DNA of 64,000 nucleotides. Origin: Bradyrhizobium cosmicum (GTDB lineage: Bacteria; Pseudomonadota; Alphaproteobacteria; Rhizobiales; Xanthobacteraceae). Numbering within the stretch: the stretch's first letter is position 1; the number at the start of each line of letters is the position of its first letter. The notes below the pieces were generated by a model. The model saw nothing but the letters and a program-made list of their open reading frames with translations. It did no database searches and was not told where the DNA came from. Position numbers and translations under genes: made by a program. Positions 38,734-47,113 of the stretch are shown in pieces. The DNA is taken from positions 6,138,001 to 6,202,000 of the forward strand of contig NZ_CP041656.2 in the NCBI RefSeq assembly GCF_007290395.2. Direction: 5' to 3'.

Positions 38734-39402
38734 TCAGTCGGCCTCGCGCGCCCCGATGAGGCGAATAATCCGCGCCACGGCAGACGGGATCGATGCGATG
38801 ACGGGGACAGTGAACATCGGCTGCAGCTCGCGTGCAGCCTCGCCGAGCGGCCCGCCGCCGATGATGACGGCCTCGGCACCGTCCTGCACGATGCAGGCCT
38901 CGACCGCGCCGGCGAGGGCTTCGCGCAGCCGAGCCGGATCGCGCATCAGCTCTTGTGCATGGCCCTCGGCAAAGCGGGTGCCGGTGTAACGCGATTGCAA
39001 TCCCAGCGCTTCCGGCAAGGCGTCGATCTTCGCGCCCAGCAGCGGCGTCGTGGTCGCGACGCCGAAGCGGCGGCCACTTTCGGCTGCGTCAAGCATGGAT
39101 GACTCTCCGATGCCGACCGCGGGCAAGCTCAATGCCGCCTTGATCCCGGCGAGACCGGGATCGCCGAACGCGGCAACGATGATGCCGTCGCACCCGGCAC
39201 TGCGGGCCAGCGCTATCTCTTCGACCTCAGGTGCAGCCGCCTCCAGCGCCTCTGCCGACACGATCATCTTCGGCGCGCGCGTCGCCGTTGCGCCAACGAC
39301 GTCGAAGCCGTTGCCAGCCGCAAACGCCGCGATCGCGACCATCATCGCGGTCGTCGCCTCGTTGCTGTTCGGATTGATCAGCAGGATGCGGCGGCCGGCC
39401 AT
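38734..39402 (-). CDS. Asp/Glu/hydantoin racemase-like protein without catalytic cysteines
   Basis: 222 residues of the Asp/Glu/hydantoin racemase superfamily: ILLINPNSNEATTAMM at the start, then the two half-sites. Family enzymes need one Cys in each half. Here the first half-site reads IIVAAFGDPGL (Ala78 where Cys is expected) and the second reads VIIGGGPLGE (Gly183 in the GCAG position). Normal two-base racemisation is therefore not possible. The rest of the fold is well kept, so a binding, decarboxylase-like or regulatory role is more likely. It starts one base after the GntR stop and is probably co-transcribed with it. Confidence 0.87.
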   Translation of the reverse strand: MAGRRILLINPNSNEATTAMMVAIAAFAAGNGFDVVGATATRAPKMIVSAEALEAAAPEVEEIALARSAGCDGIIVAAFGDPGLAGIKAALSLPAVGIGESSMLDAAESGRRFGVATTTPLLGAKIDALPEALGLQSRYTGTRFAEGHAQELMRDPARLREALAGAVEACIVQDGAEAVIIGGGPLGEAARELQPMFTVPVIASIPSAVARIIRLIGAREAD

Positions 39403-39403
39403 G

Positions 39404-40174
39404 CTAGCTGCCCGCCCGCGCACGCGCGCCGATTTCCTGGAAGATCGCGGTGAGCTCGTCGACCTCGTCCTTGCCCTCCCTCGGCCTGATCCGCTGCTCC
39501 ATCTCCTCGATGTGATGGCGCATGGCATGGACCGCGCCGGCCCTGTCGCGCGCGAGGATCAGCGCGCCGATGTCGGGGTGCGCGTCGGGCGAGCAATCCG
39601 GCTCGCCAGGCTGCTCGAATGTCGCGATTGCCAGCGACGTCCGCAGCATCAGTTCGCGCGACATGTCCAGCAGCACCTGGTTGCCGGCGAGCTTGGCGAC
39701 CAGGATGTGGAATTCCGCCGTGAGCGACAGCGAGGCCCAACGGTCGTTGCGGTCGTGACGCGCTTCGAGCTCCATATGCGCCTTCAGCGCGGCCTTGCCC
39801 GATTTGTCCAGCCGGTCGATCGCCGCGGCGACCGTTGCTGTCTCGATAAGACGTCGGGCCGCGAAGATGTCCCGGGCTTCCTCCCAGCTCGGCCTGTACA
39901 CGAACGCGCCGCGGTTCGGGATCTGCATCACGACCTTGCGCGACGCCAGATGGGCCAGCGCCTGGCGGATGTGGATCCGCGTGGTGCCGAACGCCGCCGC
40001 GAGCTTGTCCTCGCCGAGCTTGGCGCCGGGCTTGAGCCGCTTCTGGCTGATCGCGGTCAGGATACCCTGAACCACGGGATCGTCGTCGATGCTGCGCGGA
40101 TCGACGGCATCGGACTCCCTGGGTTTCGGCGCCGGTCGCTTCGGCTTACGCTTGAGGGGGCTGGTTCGCTTCAT
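39404..40174 (-). CDS. GntR family (FCD) transcriptional regulator
   Basis: 256 residues. An Arg/Lys/Pro-rich N-terminal extension (1-25) precedes a winged HTH (about 33-95; LGEDKLAAAFGTTRIHIRQALAHL, key part AAFGTTRIHIRQAL) and an FCD helical ligand domain (about 105-230) with the metal-coordinating His pattern EFHILVAKLAGN and MRHHIEEME. It probably controls the divergent ABC importer operon and itself, responding to a small carboxylate-like effector. The 199-base gap to the importer contains clear inverted repeats. Downstream, it is coupled to the racemase-like gene. Confidence 0.9.
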   Translation of the reverse strand: MKRTSPLKRKPKRPAPKPRESDAVDPRSIDDDPVVQGILTAISQKRLKPGAKLGEDKLAAAFGTTRIHIRQALAHLASRKVVMQIPNRGAFVYRPSWEEARDIFAARRLIETATVAAAIDRLDKSGKAALKAHMELEARHDRNDRWASLSLTAEFHILVAKLAGNQVLLDMSRELMLRTSLAIATFEQPGEPDCSPDAHPDIGALILARDRAGAVHAMRHHIEEMEQRIRPREGKDEVDELTAIFQEIGARARAGS

Positions 40175-40244
40175 GCGCCGCTTTTACAGGATTCTGGAAT
40201 GTTGCCGCAGCCCATTTTTTGCACAAACCAGCCACGATAATGTT

Positions 40245-40283
40245 TACAATATAATCATTGTATTGGCGCCAATATTTGGCGCC
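40245..40283. promoter_or_regulatory. Inverted repeats in the divergent GntR/ABC importer region
   Basis: Two overlapping symmetric sites: TACAAT-N6-ATTGTA at 40245-40262, and the perfect palindrome TATTGGCGCCAATA at 40261-40274, followed by a second TTTGGCGCC copy at 40275-40283. The A/T-rich position 90-130 bases before the importer start suits GntR operators and promoter elements. Which repeat the regulator binds is not known. Confidence 0.6.
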
Positions 40284-40373
40284 TAAAAATTATCGCTGCG
40301 TCTGCAACACCTTGGCAGGCGAGCGACGCTGGCACGCCGATTGCTATCCCCCTCGCGGAGGACATCGCAAAGG

Positions 40374-41498
40374 ATGGAGCTGGCGTTGAGTGATGCACGC
40401 GGACATTCGCTGGATCTGAAGGGCATAGGCCACGCATTCGGTGCGACGGTCGCGCTGGACGAGATCGATCTTACTGTTGCCGCCGGCGAGCTGATCGCGC
40501 TGCTCGGGCCGTCCGGCTGCGGCAAGACCACGATGCTCCAGATCATCGCCGGCTTCCTGCGCCCGTCCAGGGGCGAAGTCCGTTTCGACGGCGCACGGGT
40601 GGAGCACATCCCCGCCAACCGGCGCCGCATCGGCATGGTATTCCAGAACTATGCGCTGTTTCCCCATCTCAGCGTGTTTGAAAACGTCGCCTATGGGCTC
40701 CGCGCGCGCAAGAGGCCGGGCGCCGAGGTCACGACAAAGGTCGAGCAGATGCTCGGCCTCGCCCAGATGGTGTCATTTGCACACCGGCTACCCGGAGAAC
40801 TCTCGGGCGGACAGCAACAGCGCGTGGCGCTGGCGCGCGCGCTCGCGATCGATCCGGGCCTCGTCCTGCTCGACGAGCCGTTCTCGGCGCTCGACAAGAA
40901 TCTGCGCCTCGACATGCAGATCGAGATCAAGAGCCTGCTGAAGACGTTCGGCGTCACCTCCATCATCGTCACGCACGACCAGGAGGAGGCGCTGTCGATG
41001 GCCGACCGCATCGTCGTGCTCAACAAGGGACGCATCGAGCAGATCGACAACCCTGACGCGCTCTACGATCGCCCGGCGAGCCTCTTCATCTCGAGCTTCA
41101 TCGGCCACACTAATCTCTTGCGCGGCACCGTCACCGAGGCGAATCGCGTGCTGCTGGACTCCGGGCCAGAGATCGACCTCGGACGATCCGTGCAGCGCAG
41201 GCGCGGCACGCCCGTGACGATCTCGGTGCGCCCGGAGAACATCGCGTTCGGCGCCGCAGAGCAACCGGGCGCAATTCCCGTCACGATCCGCGCCACGGTG
41301 CCGCTCGGCGCCGTCAGCGTCACCGAAGGCGTCACCGCGAGCGGCGAGGCCGTGAAGATAAGTCAGGCACGCGCCGCCGGCATCGCGAAGGCGCAGGCGG
41401 GCGAAACGGCCTGGCTCGCGATCTCCGATACTTCGCGCGTCAGCGTTTTCAGCACGCCGATCGAAGACGTTTCAAAGCATCAGCAAAGGAGTGTTTGA
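40374..41498 (+). CDS. ABC importer ATP-binding protein (PotA-like)
   Basis: 374 residues. The nucleotide-binding domain has Walker A GPSGCGKTT, the Q-loop in VFQNYALFPHLS, signature LSGGQQQR, Walker B LVLLDEPFSALD and the H-loop THDQEEA. The C-terminal TOBE domain (about 265-365) marks the polyamine/iron/thiosulfate importer class. It powers the permeases encoded downstream. ATG 40374 is chosen, with GGAGGA about 11 bases upstream. First gene of a five-gene operon whose reading frames overlap or touch. Confidence 0.92.
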   Translation: MELALSDARGHSLDLKGIGHAFGATVALDEIDLTVAAGELIALLGPSGCGKTTMLQIIAGFLRPSRGEVRFDGARVEHIPANRRRIGMVFQNYALFPHLSVFENVAYGLRARKRPGAEVTTKVEQMLGLAQMVSFAHRLPGELSGGQQQRVALARALAIDPGLVLLDEPFSALDKNLRLDMQIEIKSLLKTFGVTSIIVTHDQEEALSMADRIVVLNKGRIEQIDNPDALYDRPASLFISSFIGHTNLLRGTVTEANRVLLDSGPEIDLGRSVQRRRGTPVTISVRPENIAFGAAEQPGAIPVTIRATVPLGAVSVTEGVTASGEAVKISQARAAGIAKAQAGETAWLAISDTSRVSVFSTPIEDVSKHQQRSV

Positions 41499-41499
41499 C

Positions 41500-42549
41500 A
41501 TGAGGCTATCCCGGAGATCGCTGCTCACATCAGGTTCGGCCGCACTTGTGACGGCAGGGCTCGGCTGGCCGAGGTCGTCGCGCGCGGCGACTTCGATCGT
41601 GGCGACGACCTATCCCGGCAGCTTCGACGAAGCTTTCCGCTCGGTGGTCGGGCCGGCTTTCAAGAAGGCCAGCGACAGCAGCGTCACTTTCACCCCGCTG
41701 CTCGGCGTCGATCAGATCGGCAAGATCCAGGCCTCGCGCAACGCCCCGCCGTTCGACGTGGTGCTGTTCGACGAGGGCCCGCTGATCCCGGCGATCGCGA
41801 GTGGTGTGCTGGAGAAATTCCCCGTCGAGCAATCGAAGTCCTATGCCGACATTCCAAGCGCATTCCGTCATCCCGACGGTTACGCGCCTGTCATCACCTG
41901 TCAGTTGATCGGCATCGCATACAATCCGAAGAAGATCACGACGCCGCCGACCTCGTGGGAGGATTTGTGGAAGCCGGAATACAAGGGGCGCGTCGGCATC
42001 ACCGGGCTCGGCTCCAGCCTCGGCACTGCCTTCATGGTCGAGATCGCCAAGCTCAACGGCGGTTCCGAGACCAATATCGAGCCGGCCTTCGAGGCCATCA
42101 AGAAGCTGCTGCCGAATGTCGGCGCGATCGCGGCATCGCCCGGCGCACTGGCGGCCTTGTTCCAACAGGGCGAGATCGATATCGCCTTCAACTTCTGGAA
42201 CAACGTGGCGTTGCTCGCCGCCAAGGGCGTCGACATCGCCTTCGCCAAGCCGAAGTCCGGCGCCGTCGTGATCCGCACCAGCGCGCAGATCGTGAAGAAC
42301 AACCAGGACCCGAAGCTGGTGCTCGACTATCTCGACACGGTCATGTCGGTCGACACGCAGAAGGGCATCGAAGCCGCGCCATGGGTCATGATGCCGACCA
42401 ACGCCAAGGTGCCGCTGACCGGCGCGAACCTCACCGTCGCCAAGAGCGTCGACGACCTCGTCGCCAACAATGTGCTGCTGGACTGGACCAAATTCCAGTC
42501 GCTGCGCGGCGAATGGATCACCCGCTTCAGCAAGGAAGTGAAGATCTAG
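41500..42549 (+). CDS. ABC importer periplasmic substrate-binding protein (PotD-like), Tat signal
   Basis: 349 residues. The N-terminus has a twin-arginine signal (LSRRSLLTSGSAALVTAGLG, cleavage near SRAA), so it is exported folded. The mature part is a type 2 binding protein of the polyamine/Fe/thiamine group: SIVATTYPGSFDEAF, then PPFDVVLFDEGPLIPAI and LWKPEYKGRVGITGLG. The acidic residues that bind polyamines are not obvious, so the ligand may differ. AAAGGAG with an eight-base spacer fixes ATG 41500, and the frame touches the ATPase stop. Ligand inferred from neighbours: a ureide- or hydantoin-like compound. Confidence 0.88.
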   Translation: MRLSRRSLLTSGSAALVTAGLGWPRSSRAATSIVATTYPGSFDEAFRSVVGPAFKKASDSSVTFTPLLGVDQIGKIQASRNAPPFDVVLFDEGPLIPAIASGVLEKFPVEQSKSYADIPSAFRHPDGYAPVITCQLIGIAYNPKKITTPPTSWEDLWKPEYKGRVGITGLGSSLGTAFMVEIAKLNGGSETNIEPAFEAIKKLLPNVGAIAASPGALAALFQQGEIDIAFNFWNNVALLAAKGVDIAFAKPKSGAVVIRTSAQIVKNNQDPKLVLDYLDTVMSVDTQKGIEAAPWVMMPTNAKVPLTGANLTVAKSVDDLVANNVLLDWTKFQSLRGEWITRFSKEVKI

Positions 42550-43407
42550 ATGACGCCGGCCAGCACGAATGCATCAAGACAGTTGTTGCCGGTGGTTCCG
42601 CTGGCGGCGCTGTTCCTTGCAGCCTTCGTGCTGCCGCTGGCCGCGCTCGTCGCGATCAGCCTGTTCCGGAACCCGCAGTCCGCGGAGCTGTCGCTTCTGC
42701 AATATCTGCGATTCCTGTCGGACCCATTTAGCATCAAGGTGCTGTCGGATACGCTGTGGCTCGGCGCGGAGGTCGCTCTGGCAACGCTGGTCCTCTCATA
42801 TCCGCTCGCGCTGGTTTATGTCGCGAGCGGCCCGTTCATGCGCACCCTGATCACTTTCCTGATCATGCTGCCACTCCTGACCAGCACGGTGGTGCGCACC
42901 TTTGCGTGGATCGTCATTCTCGGCCGCGACGGCATCGTCAACTCGGCGATGCTGTCGCTGGGACTCTGGCAGTCGCCGGCGCGGCTGCTCTACACCTGGG
43001 AGGGCATGGTGCTGGCGTTGACGCAGATCCAGCTCCCCTTGATGGCACTGCCTGTCATCAACAGCCTGCTGCGGCTCGACGGCAATCTGACGCGGGCGGC
43101 GGAGGGACTGGGCGCGAGCCGCGTCCGCATCTTCCTCACGGTCGTCCTGCCACTGACACTGCCCGGCGCCATCGCCGGCTGGCTGCTCGTCTTTGCCGCC
43201 GCCGCGACCGCCTTCATCACCCAGACGCTGGTCGGCGGCGGGCGCATCATCCTGATGCCGTCCTACATCTACCAGCAGGCCGTCGGCGTGCAGGATTGGC
43301 CATTCGCCGCGGCGCTGTCGCTCATCTTCACGCTGGCCGTGACAGGCATCGTGTTTGCGATCGGCGCGCTGTCGCGCCGCTTCGTGCGAGGCGTCGATGC
43401 AGCGTAG
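42550..43407 (+). CDS. ABC importer permease (PotB-like)
   Basis: A 285-residue inner-membrane permease with six predicted helices. The EAA loop that contacts the ATPase is AAEGLGASRVRIFLTVVLPL near 180-199. The N-terminus to helix 1 (VVPLAALFLAAFVLPLAALV) and the TSTVVRTFAWIVILG segment are typical of PotB. The start codon directly follows the binding-protein stop with no gap. It forms a heterodimeric channel with the next gene product. Confidence 0.92.
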   Translation: MTPASTNASRQLLPVVPLAALFLAAFVLPLAALVAISLFRNPQSAELSLLQYLRFLSDPFSIKVLSDTLWLGAEVALATLVLSYPLALVYVASGPFMRTLITFLIMLPLLTSTVVRTFAWIVILGRDGIVNSAMLSLGLWQSPARLLYTWEGMVLALTQIQLPLMALPVINSLLRLDGNLTRAAEGLGASRVRIFLTVVLPLTLPGAIAGWLLVFAAAATAFITQTLVGGGRIILMPSYIYQQAVGVQDWPFAAALSLIFTLAVTGIVFAIGALSRRFVRGVDAA

Positions 43408-44206
43408 CCTCATCGACAGGATCTATTCGACCGTCATCGGCGCCATCACCTGCTTCGGCATGCTTCTGCTGCTCGCGCCGACGCTGGTCGTCCTTGTCAT
43501 TTCCTTCACCGGCGGCATCACGCTGAAGTTCCCGCCGCCGAGCTGGTCGCTGCGCTGGTATGTCGAGCTGCTGCAATCGCGAGAGATCGTGGAACCTGCG
43601 CTGACCAGCCTCAAGGTCGCGGCGGCCGCGACGCTCCTCTCCGCGGTGCTGGGCGGCGCGGCGGCGCTTGGGCTCGCCCGGAGCCGGCTGAAGATGGCGC
43701 GGGCGCTGGATGCGCTGTTCATGTCGCCGATGGTGCTGCCCGCGATGGCGTTCGGCCTGTCGCTGCTGCTGGTCTTCAACCTGCTCGGCATCCGCCTGTC
43801 GGCGGCAACGCTGGTGCTCGGCCACACCATCATCTGCGTGCCGTTCGTGATCCGGATGGTCGGCGCGTCGGTGCAGCAGCTCAATCCGGTGCTGATCACC
43901 TGCTCGCTCAGCCTCGGCGCAAGCCGCTGGTACACCTTTCGCCGGATCACGCTGCCGCTGATCCGTCGCGGCATCGTCGCGAGCTGCTTCGTGGCATTCC
44001 TCACCTCGTTCGACAACGTTCCGGTGTCGCTGTTCCTGGCGGATGCGCGCACCGAGGTGCTGCCGATCAAGCTCTGGGCGATCCTCGAGGGCAGCCTTGA
44101 CGTCCGCGTCGCCGCCGTCTCCGGCGTGATCGTTCTGGTGACACTGGCCGGCCTCGTCTGTGCCGAGATCTTCGGCGGCATCAGCCGCCAGATCGGGAAG
44201 CGCTGA
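43397..44206 (+). CDS. ABC importer permease (PotC-like)
   Basis: A 269-residue permease with six predicted helices and the EAA loop SLGASRWYTFRRITLPLI near 175-192. The start ATG 43397 overlaps the previous gene by 11 bases, a normal translational-coupling arrangement; the longer frame from 43355 would overlap further without benefit. It completes the importer (ATPase, binding protein, two permeases). Confidence 0.92.
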   Translation: MQRSLIDRIYSTVIGAITCFGMLLLLAPTLVVLVISFTGGITLKFPPPSWSLRWYVELLQSREIVEPALTSLKVAAAATLLSAVLGGAAALGLARSRLKMARALDALFMSPMVLPAMAFGLSLLLVFNLLGIRLSAATLVLGHTIICVPFVIRMVGASVQQLNPVLITCSLSLGASRWYTFRRITLPLIRRGIVASCFVAFLTSFDNVPVSLFLADARTEVLPIKLWAILEGSLDVRVAAVSGVIVLVTLAGLVCAEIFGGISRQIGKR

Positions 44207-44208
44207 TC

Positions 44209-45156
44209 ATGCCGATCGAACGCGATCTCCGTGGATACGGCCCGGCGCGCCCGGATATCGTCTGGCCCAATGGCGCCCGCGTCGCGGTCTCGCTGGTGGT
44301 TAACTTCGAGGAGGGCGCCGAGCTCGCCGTCGAGCAGGACGATGCCGAGACGGAACGCTATGGCGAGGTCGCTTCGACATCCCCGCCGGGTGTTCGCGAT
44401 CTCGTGCAGGAGCAGGTCTTCGACTACGGCATGCGGGCCGGGCTGTGGCGCTTCCTCGACGCTTTCGCCGAGGCCGACGTCCGTTCGACCTTCATGATGT
44501 GCGGCCGCGCGGTCGAGCGCGTGCCGGACCTTGCGCGCGCCGTGACCGAGGCCGGACACGAGCCGGCCGTGCATGGCTGGCGCTGGCTGCCGCACGCGCT
44601 CTACGGCGATGCCGAGACCGAGCGCCGCGACATCGAGAGGACGCGCGACGTCATCACCCTCGCAACCGGCGTCACGCCTGTCGGCTTCATGACGCGCGGC
44701 AGCCAGAGCGCGTGGACCCGCGATCTGCTGGCCGAGCTCGGCTTCGCCTACGATTCCAACGCGCTGGACGACGACCTGCCCTATTGGAGCCGGACCCCGA
44801 AGGGATCGATGCTGGTCCTGCCCTACGGCTTCGACACCAACGACATGAAGTTCTTCCATCCCAACGGTTTCGTGCAGCCGGAGGATTTTTCCAATTATGT
44901 CAGCGCGGCGCTCGCGACGCTGGTCGAGGAGGCCGAGCGCGGCCGCTCCTCGATGCTGTCGATCGGCTTTCACCTGCGCATCTGCGGCCGGCCTGCGCGC
45001 TTCCGCGCCGTGAAGGCCATTCTCGCCGAGCTCAAGCGGCTCGATAGCCGCGTCTGGGTTGCGACACGCGCCGACATCGCGGCGCATTTTCGCGAGGCCG
45101 CTCTCGCAAGACAAGGCAGATGCCAATCACAGCCGGCATCGAAACCTGCCGGATGA
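44209..45156 (+). CDS. PuuE-like polysaccharide deacetylase family hydrolase (allantoinase/deacetylase)
   Basis: 315 residues of the polysaccharide deacetylase fold. The N-terminus (RDLRGYGPARPDIVWPNGAR, then VVNFEEGAELAVEQDD) and LPYGFDTNDMKFFHPNGF are hallmarks of the PuuE group, which includes metal-independent allantoinase. HEPAVHGWRW and FHLRICGRPARF supply the His clusters of the active site. It would hydrolyse a cyclic ureide such as allantoin, or an N-acyl compound. It starts two bases after the second permease, so uptake and cleavage genes are in one operon. The specific substrate remains open. Confidence 0.87.
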   Translation: MPIERDLRGYGPARPDIVWPNGARVAVSLVVNFEEGAELAVEQDDAETERYGEVASTSPPGVRDLVQEQVFDYGMRAGLWRFLDAFAEADVRSTFMMCGRAVERVPDLARAVTEAGHEPAVHGWRWLPHALYGDAETERRDIERTRDVITLATGVTPVGFMTRGSQSAWTRDLLAELGFAYDSNALDDDLPYWSRTPKGSMLVLPYGFDTNDMKFFHPNGFVQPEDFSNYVSAALATLVEEAERGRSSMLSIGFHLRICGRPARFRAVKAILAELKRLDSRVWVATRADIAAHFREAALARQGRCQSQPASKPAG

Positions 45157-45354
45157 TGCCCAGATCGGACAACAAGATCGACGTCGCGTTGGCGTGAACG
45201 GACTTAGAATTCGTCGACATTCACGTGGCTGCAAATCTAGAAGACCTCGATATCGGCCTTCCCAGCGTTGACTTGCACCAGCCTCTGGCGGAACGATCGG
45301 CGCAGATATTTTGCGCCAGCGGGGGCGTGAGCGCAGCCAGCGACAAGAGGCTCC

Positions 45355-45855
45355 ATGCACCAATCGACATACGCCAAACCCCTCGACCTCCCCGCGCTGA
45401 GCGCCGCGGAGCGATTGTTCATCTGGGGATTTCGGGCGAAGGCCCGCAGCGGAGGCGCCGTTCCGACGGCGGCCGATATCCGGGAGGTGTTTGACTATTT
45501 TCGCGTCGGCGATGCCGTGCCCTCGCTGGACTCCATCATCGAGATCTTTGCCTGCACGGCGCACACGGCGATCGAGGTCCATTGCCCGACCTGTCCGAAG
45601 ATGTCCGACAGCGAGCACGGCATCCTTCACGCCATCGCAGCGGCACAGCAGGACCGCATCGATGTTGCGCGCGCGCAATTCGAGAGCTGGCTTCCGCCTG
45701 TCGGTGCCGACTGGGCGCTGGCGCCGGTCCGGGGTCTTGCAACGATCTTCCGCATGGCCGGTCTCATCCTGCCCGACCGGCAGGTTCGGTCTTTCGACCA
45801 TGGCCGGACGATGGCGATGAAGAGCTGGCTGGTCGGAAGCCCCACCCTGCACTGA
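45355..45855 (+). CDS. Hypothetical CxxC protein, first of a tandem related pair
   Basis: 166 residues, soluble, no signal peptide. Mostly helical by pattern, with FACTAHTAIEVHCPTCPKMS in the middle: CPTC at about 82-85 plus nearby Cys and His could bind zinc or a redox group. It is followed 11 bases later by a gene whose product has the same overall pattern (LF..., a CxxC block, then S-x-D/S-E...L), so the two look like ancient duplicates. AGAGG five bases upstream of ATG 45355 supports the start. No function is recognised. Confidence 0.75.
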   Translation: MHQSTYAKPLDLPALSAAERLFIWGFRAKARSGGAVPTAADIREVFDYFRVGDAVPSLDSIIEIFACTAHTAIEVHCPTCPKMSDSEHGILHAIAAAQQDRIDVARAQFESWLPPVGADWALAPVRGLATIFRMAGLILPDRQVRSFDHGRTMAMKSWLVGSPTLH

Positions 45856-45866
45856 CGAGATCCTTC

Positions 45867-46340
45867 ATGACGCAGGATGCGTGCGGCTTTGTGCCCGACC
45901 CGGACGACGGCAAGTCACGGCTCTGCCCGCTCCAGGCCGCGCTTGCGACGCGCCCCTGCGTCGAGAACTACGATGATTTTTGTCGCGTTGCGCTGTCGCT
46001 GTTCCGCTTCATCGGCGCCGCCTATGCGACCGGCGCCTCCGATTGCTGGGAAGCGGCCTATCGCTTTGCCGACGAGGCGCCCGGCATTGCCGACAGCCCG
46101 CTGCTGGTTGCGCGGGCGGCTGCGCTGGTGAGAATCTTGCGGAGCGGCCGGCCGTGCGATCTCTGCTTCATGCCGCCGTCCTGCCGGCGCCTGTCGAAGG
46201 ACGAGACGGAATTGATGCGACTGCTCGCGGTCGCCCGCGGCAAGCAGCCGGGTGAACTCGAATCGGTCGTCTGCCAGTTCGTCGGCAGCGGGAACGAGAT
46301 TGCGACGACGCGGGCGGTCAACGCGCTCGCGGTCTGCTAG
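45867..46340 (+). CDS. Hypothetical CxxC protein, second of a tandem related pair
   Basis: 157 residues with nine Cys, soluble. PCDLCFMPPSCRRLSKDETELMRLL corresponds in layout to the CPTC...SDSEHGIL part of the preceding protein (CDLC at about 93-96 here). Other Cys are in SRLCPLQ, RPCVENYDDFC, SDCWEAA and the last residue. Metal binding or redox sensing is possible but unproven. Its stop overlaps the convergent TetR gene by four bases. The two CxxC genes probably form an operon of their own, starting after a gap of 198 bases in which I see no other gene. Confidence 0.75.
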   Translation: MTQDACGFVPDPDDGKSRLCPLQAALATRPCVENYDDFCRVALSLFRFIGAAYATGASDCWEAAYRFADEAPGIADSPLLVARAAALVRILRSGRPCDLCFMPPSCRRLSKDETELMRLLAVARGKQPGELESVVCQFVGSGNEIATTRAVNALAVC

Positions 46341-46936
46341 CCGCCCTTCTTGCCGAGCAAGAGATCGATCGTGTGCGCGGCAATCTTGCGCAGCTGCGGC
46401 TCGTCGCCATAGGCACGTTCGAGCACCCCAAGGCCCCGCGTCACCGTGATGATGTGGAGCGCTGCGGCTGCGGGGTTGCCGCTGAATTCGCCGCGTTCGG
46501 CGCCTGCCGTCAACGTGTCCTGGACCAGGGCGGTGATGCGCGAGATCAGGTTCGCGAAGGCCCGGCGCGCCTCTTCGTCCAGCCCCTCGCCTTCGACCGC
46601 ACCGAGCTCCATCAGGCCGCGCGTGGTCGGACATCCCCGAGGTGGCGAGCCGGAGCGGAAATTGGTGATGGTCAGGTCGAAGAACGCGGTGAGACGTTTT
46701 CGCAAGCTGCCGGCACCGAGCGCCTTTTGCAGGGCAAGGAGATAATCGTCCGCGTAGCGTTCATAGGCCTGAAGGAACAGCGCCTCCTTGCTGCCGAAGG
46801 CATTGTAGAGGCTGCCGCGCTGGACACCGGCGTCGCGCGCGATGTCCGACAGCGAGCTGCCGCGCACGCCCTTGCGCCAGAACTGGTCGAACGCGATGCG
46901 CAGGACATCGTCGTGGTCGAATTCGCGCGGTCTCAC
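46337..46936 (-). CDS. TetR/AcrR family transcriptional regulator
   Basis: 199 residues. N-terminal HTH at about 8-54 (SLSDIARDAGVQRGSLYNAF), then a C-terminal ligand domain containing GCPTTRGLMELG, where Cys may act as a sensor of thiol-reactive compounds, as in the Cys-containing TetR repressors of the NemR/AcrR sort. The start codon is GTG 46936. It is divergent from the tautomerase gene, and two tandem operators lie between them, so it most likely represses both genes. Confidence 0.9.
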   Translation of the reverse strand: MRPREFDHDDVLRIAFDQFWRKGVRGSSLSDIARDAGVQRGSLYNAFGSKEALFLQAYERYADDYLLALQKALGAGSLRKRLTAFFDLTITNFRSGSPPRGCPTTRGLMELGAVEGEGLDEEARRAFANLISRITALVQDTLTAGAERGEFSGNPAAAALHIITVTRGLGVLERAYGDEPQLRKIAAHTIDLLLGKKGG

Positions 46937-46975
46937 AGATCAATTCCCGGCTTGAAGGAGGGTGGCTCGAAGTAT

Positions 46976-47016
46976 TTGACACGACGTCAAGAACATGCTT
47001 CTAGACATCGTGTCAA
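46976..47016. promoter_or_regulatory. Two tandem TetR operators overlapping a promoter
   Basis: TTGAC-ACGAC-GTCAA (46976-46990) is a perfect 15-base inverted repeat, and TAGAC-ATCGT-GTCAA (47002-47016) is a near copy whose centre is 26 bases away. The first site contains a TTGACA -35 hexamer (46976-46981), with a weak -10 around 46999-47005 between the two sites, so bound repressor would block the promoter of the tautomerase gene. Confidence 0.75.
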
Positions 47017-47113
47017 AAACTAAGGGGATTGATAGCCCGTTTCGTCAATGGGTTGAACCGCCGGCGCGGGCGATTTGCCTTGTCCGGTCGGACAGCATGC
47101 AAAGGGTCTCGCG

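Noticed and set aside
45157..45354. A minus-strand frame upstream of the first CxxC gene
   Set aside because: It overlaps the start of a better-supported gene, has no ribosome binding site, and shows no known motif.
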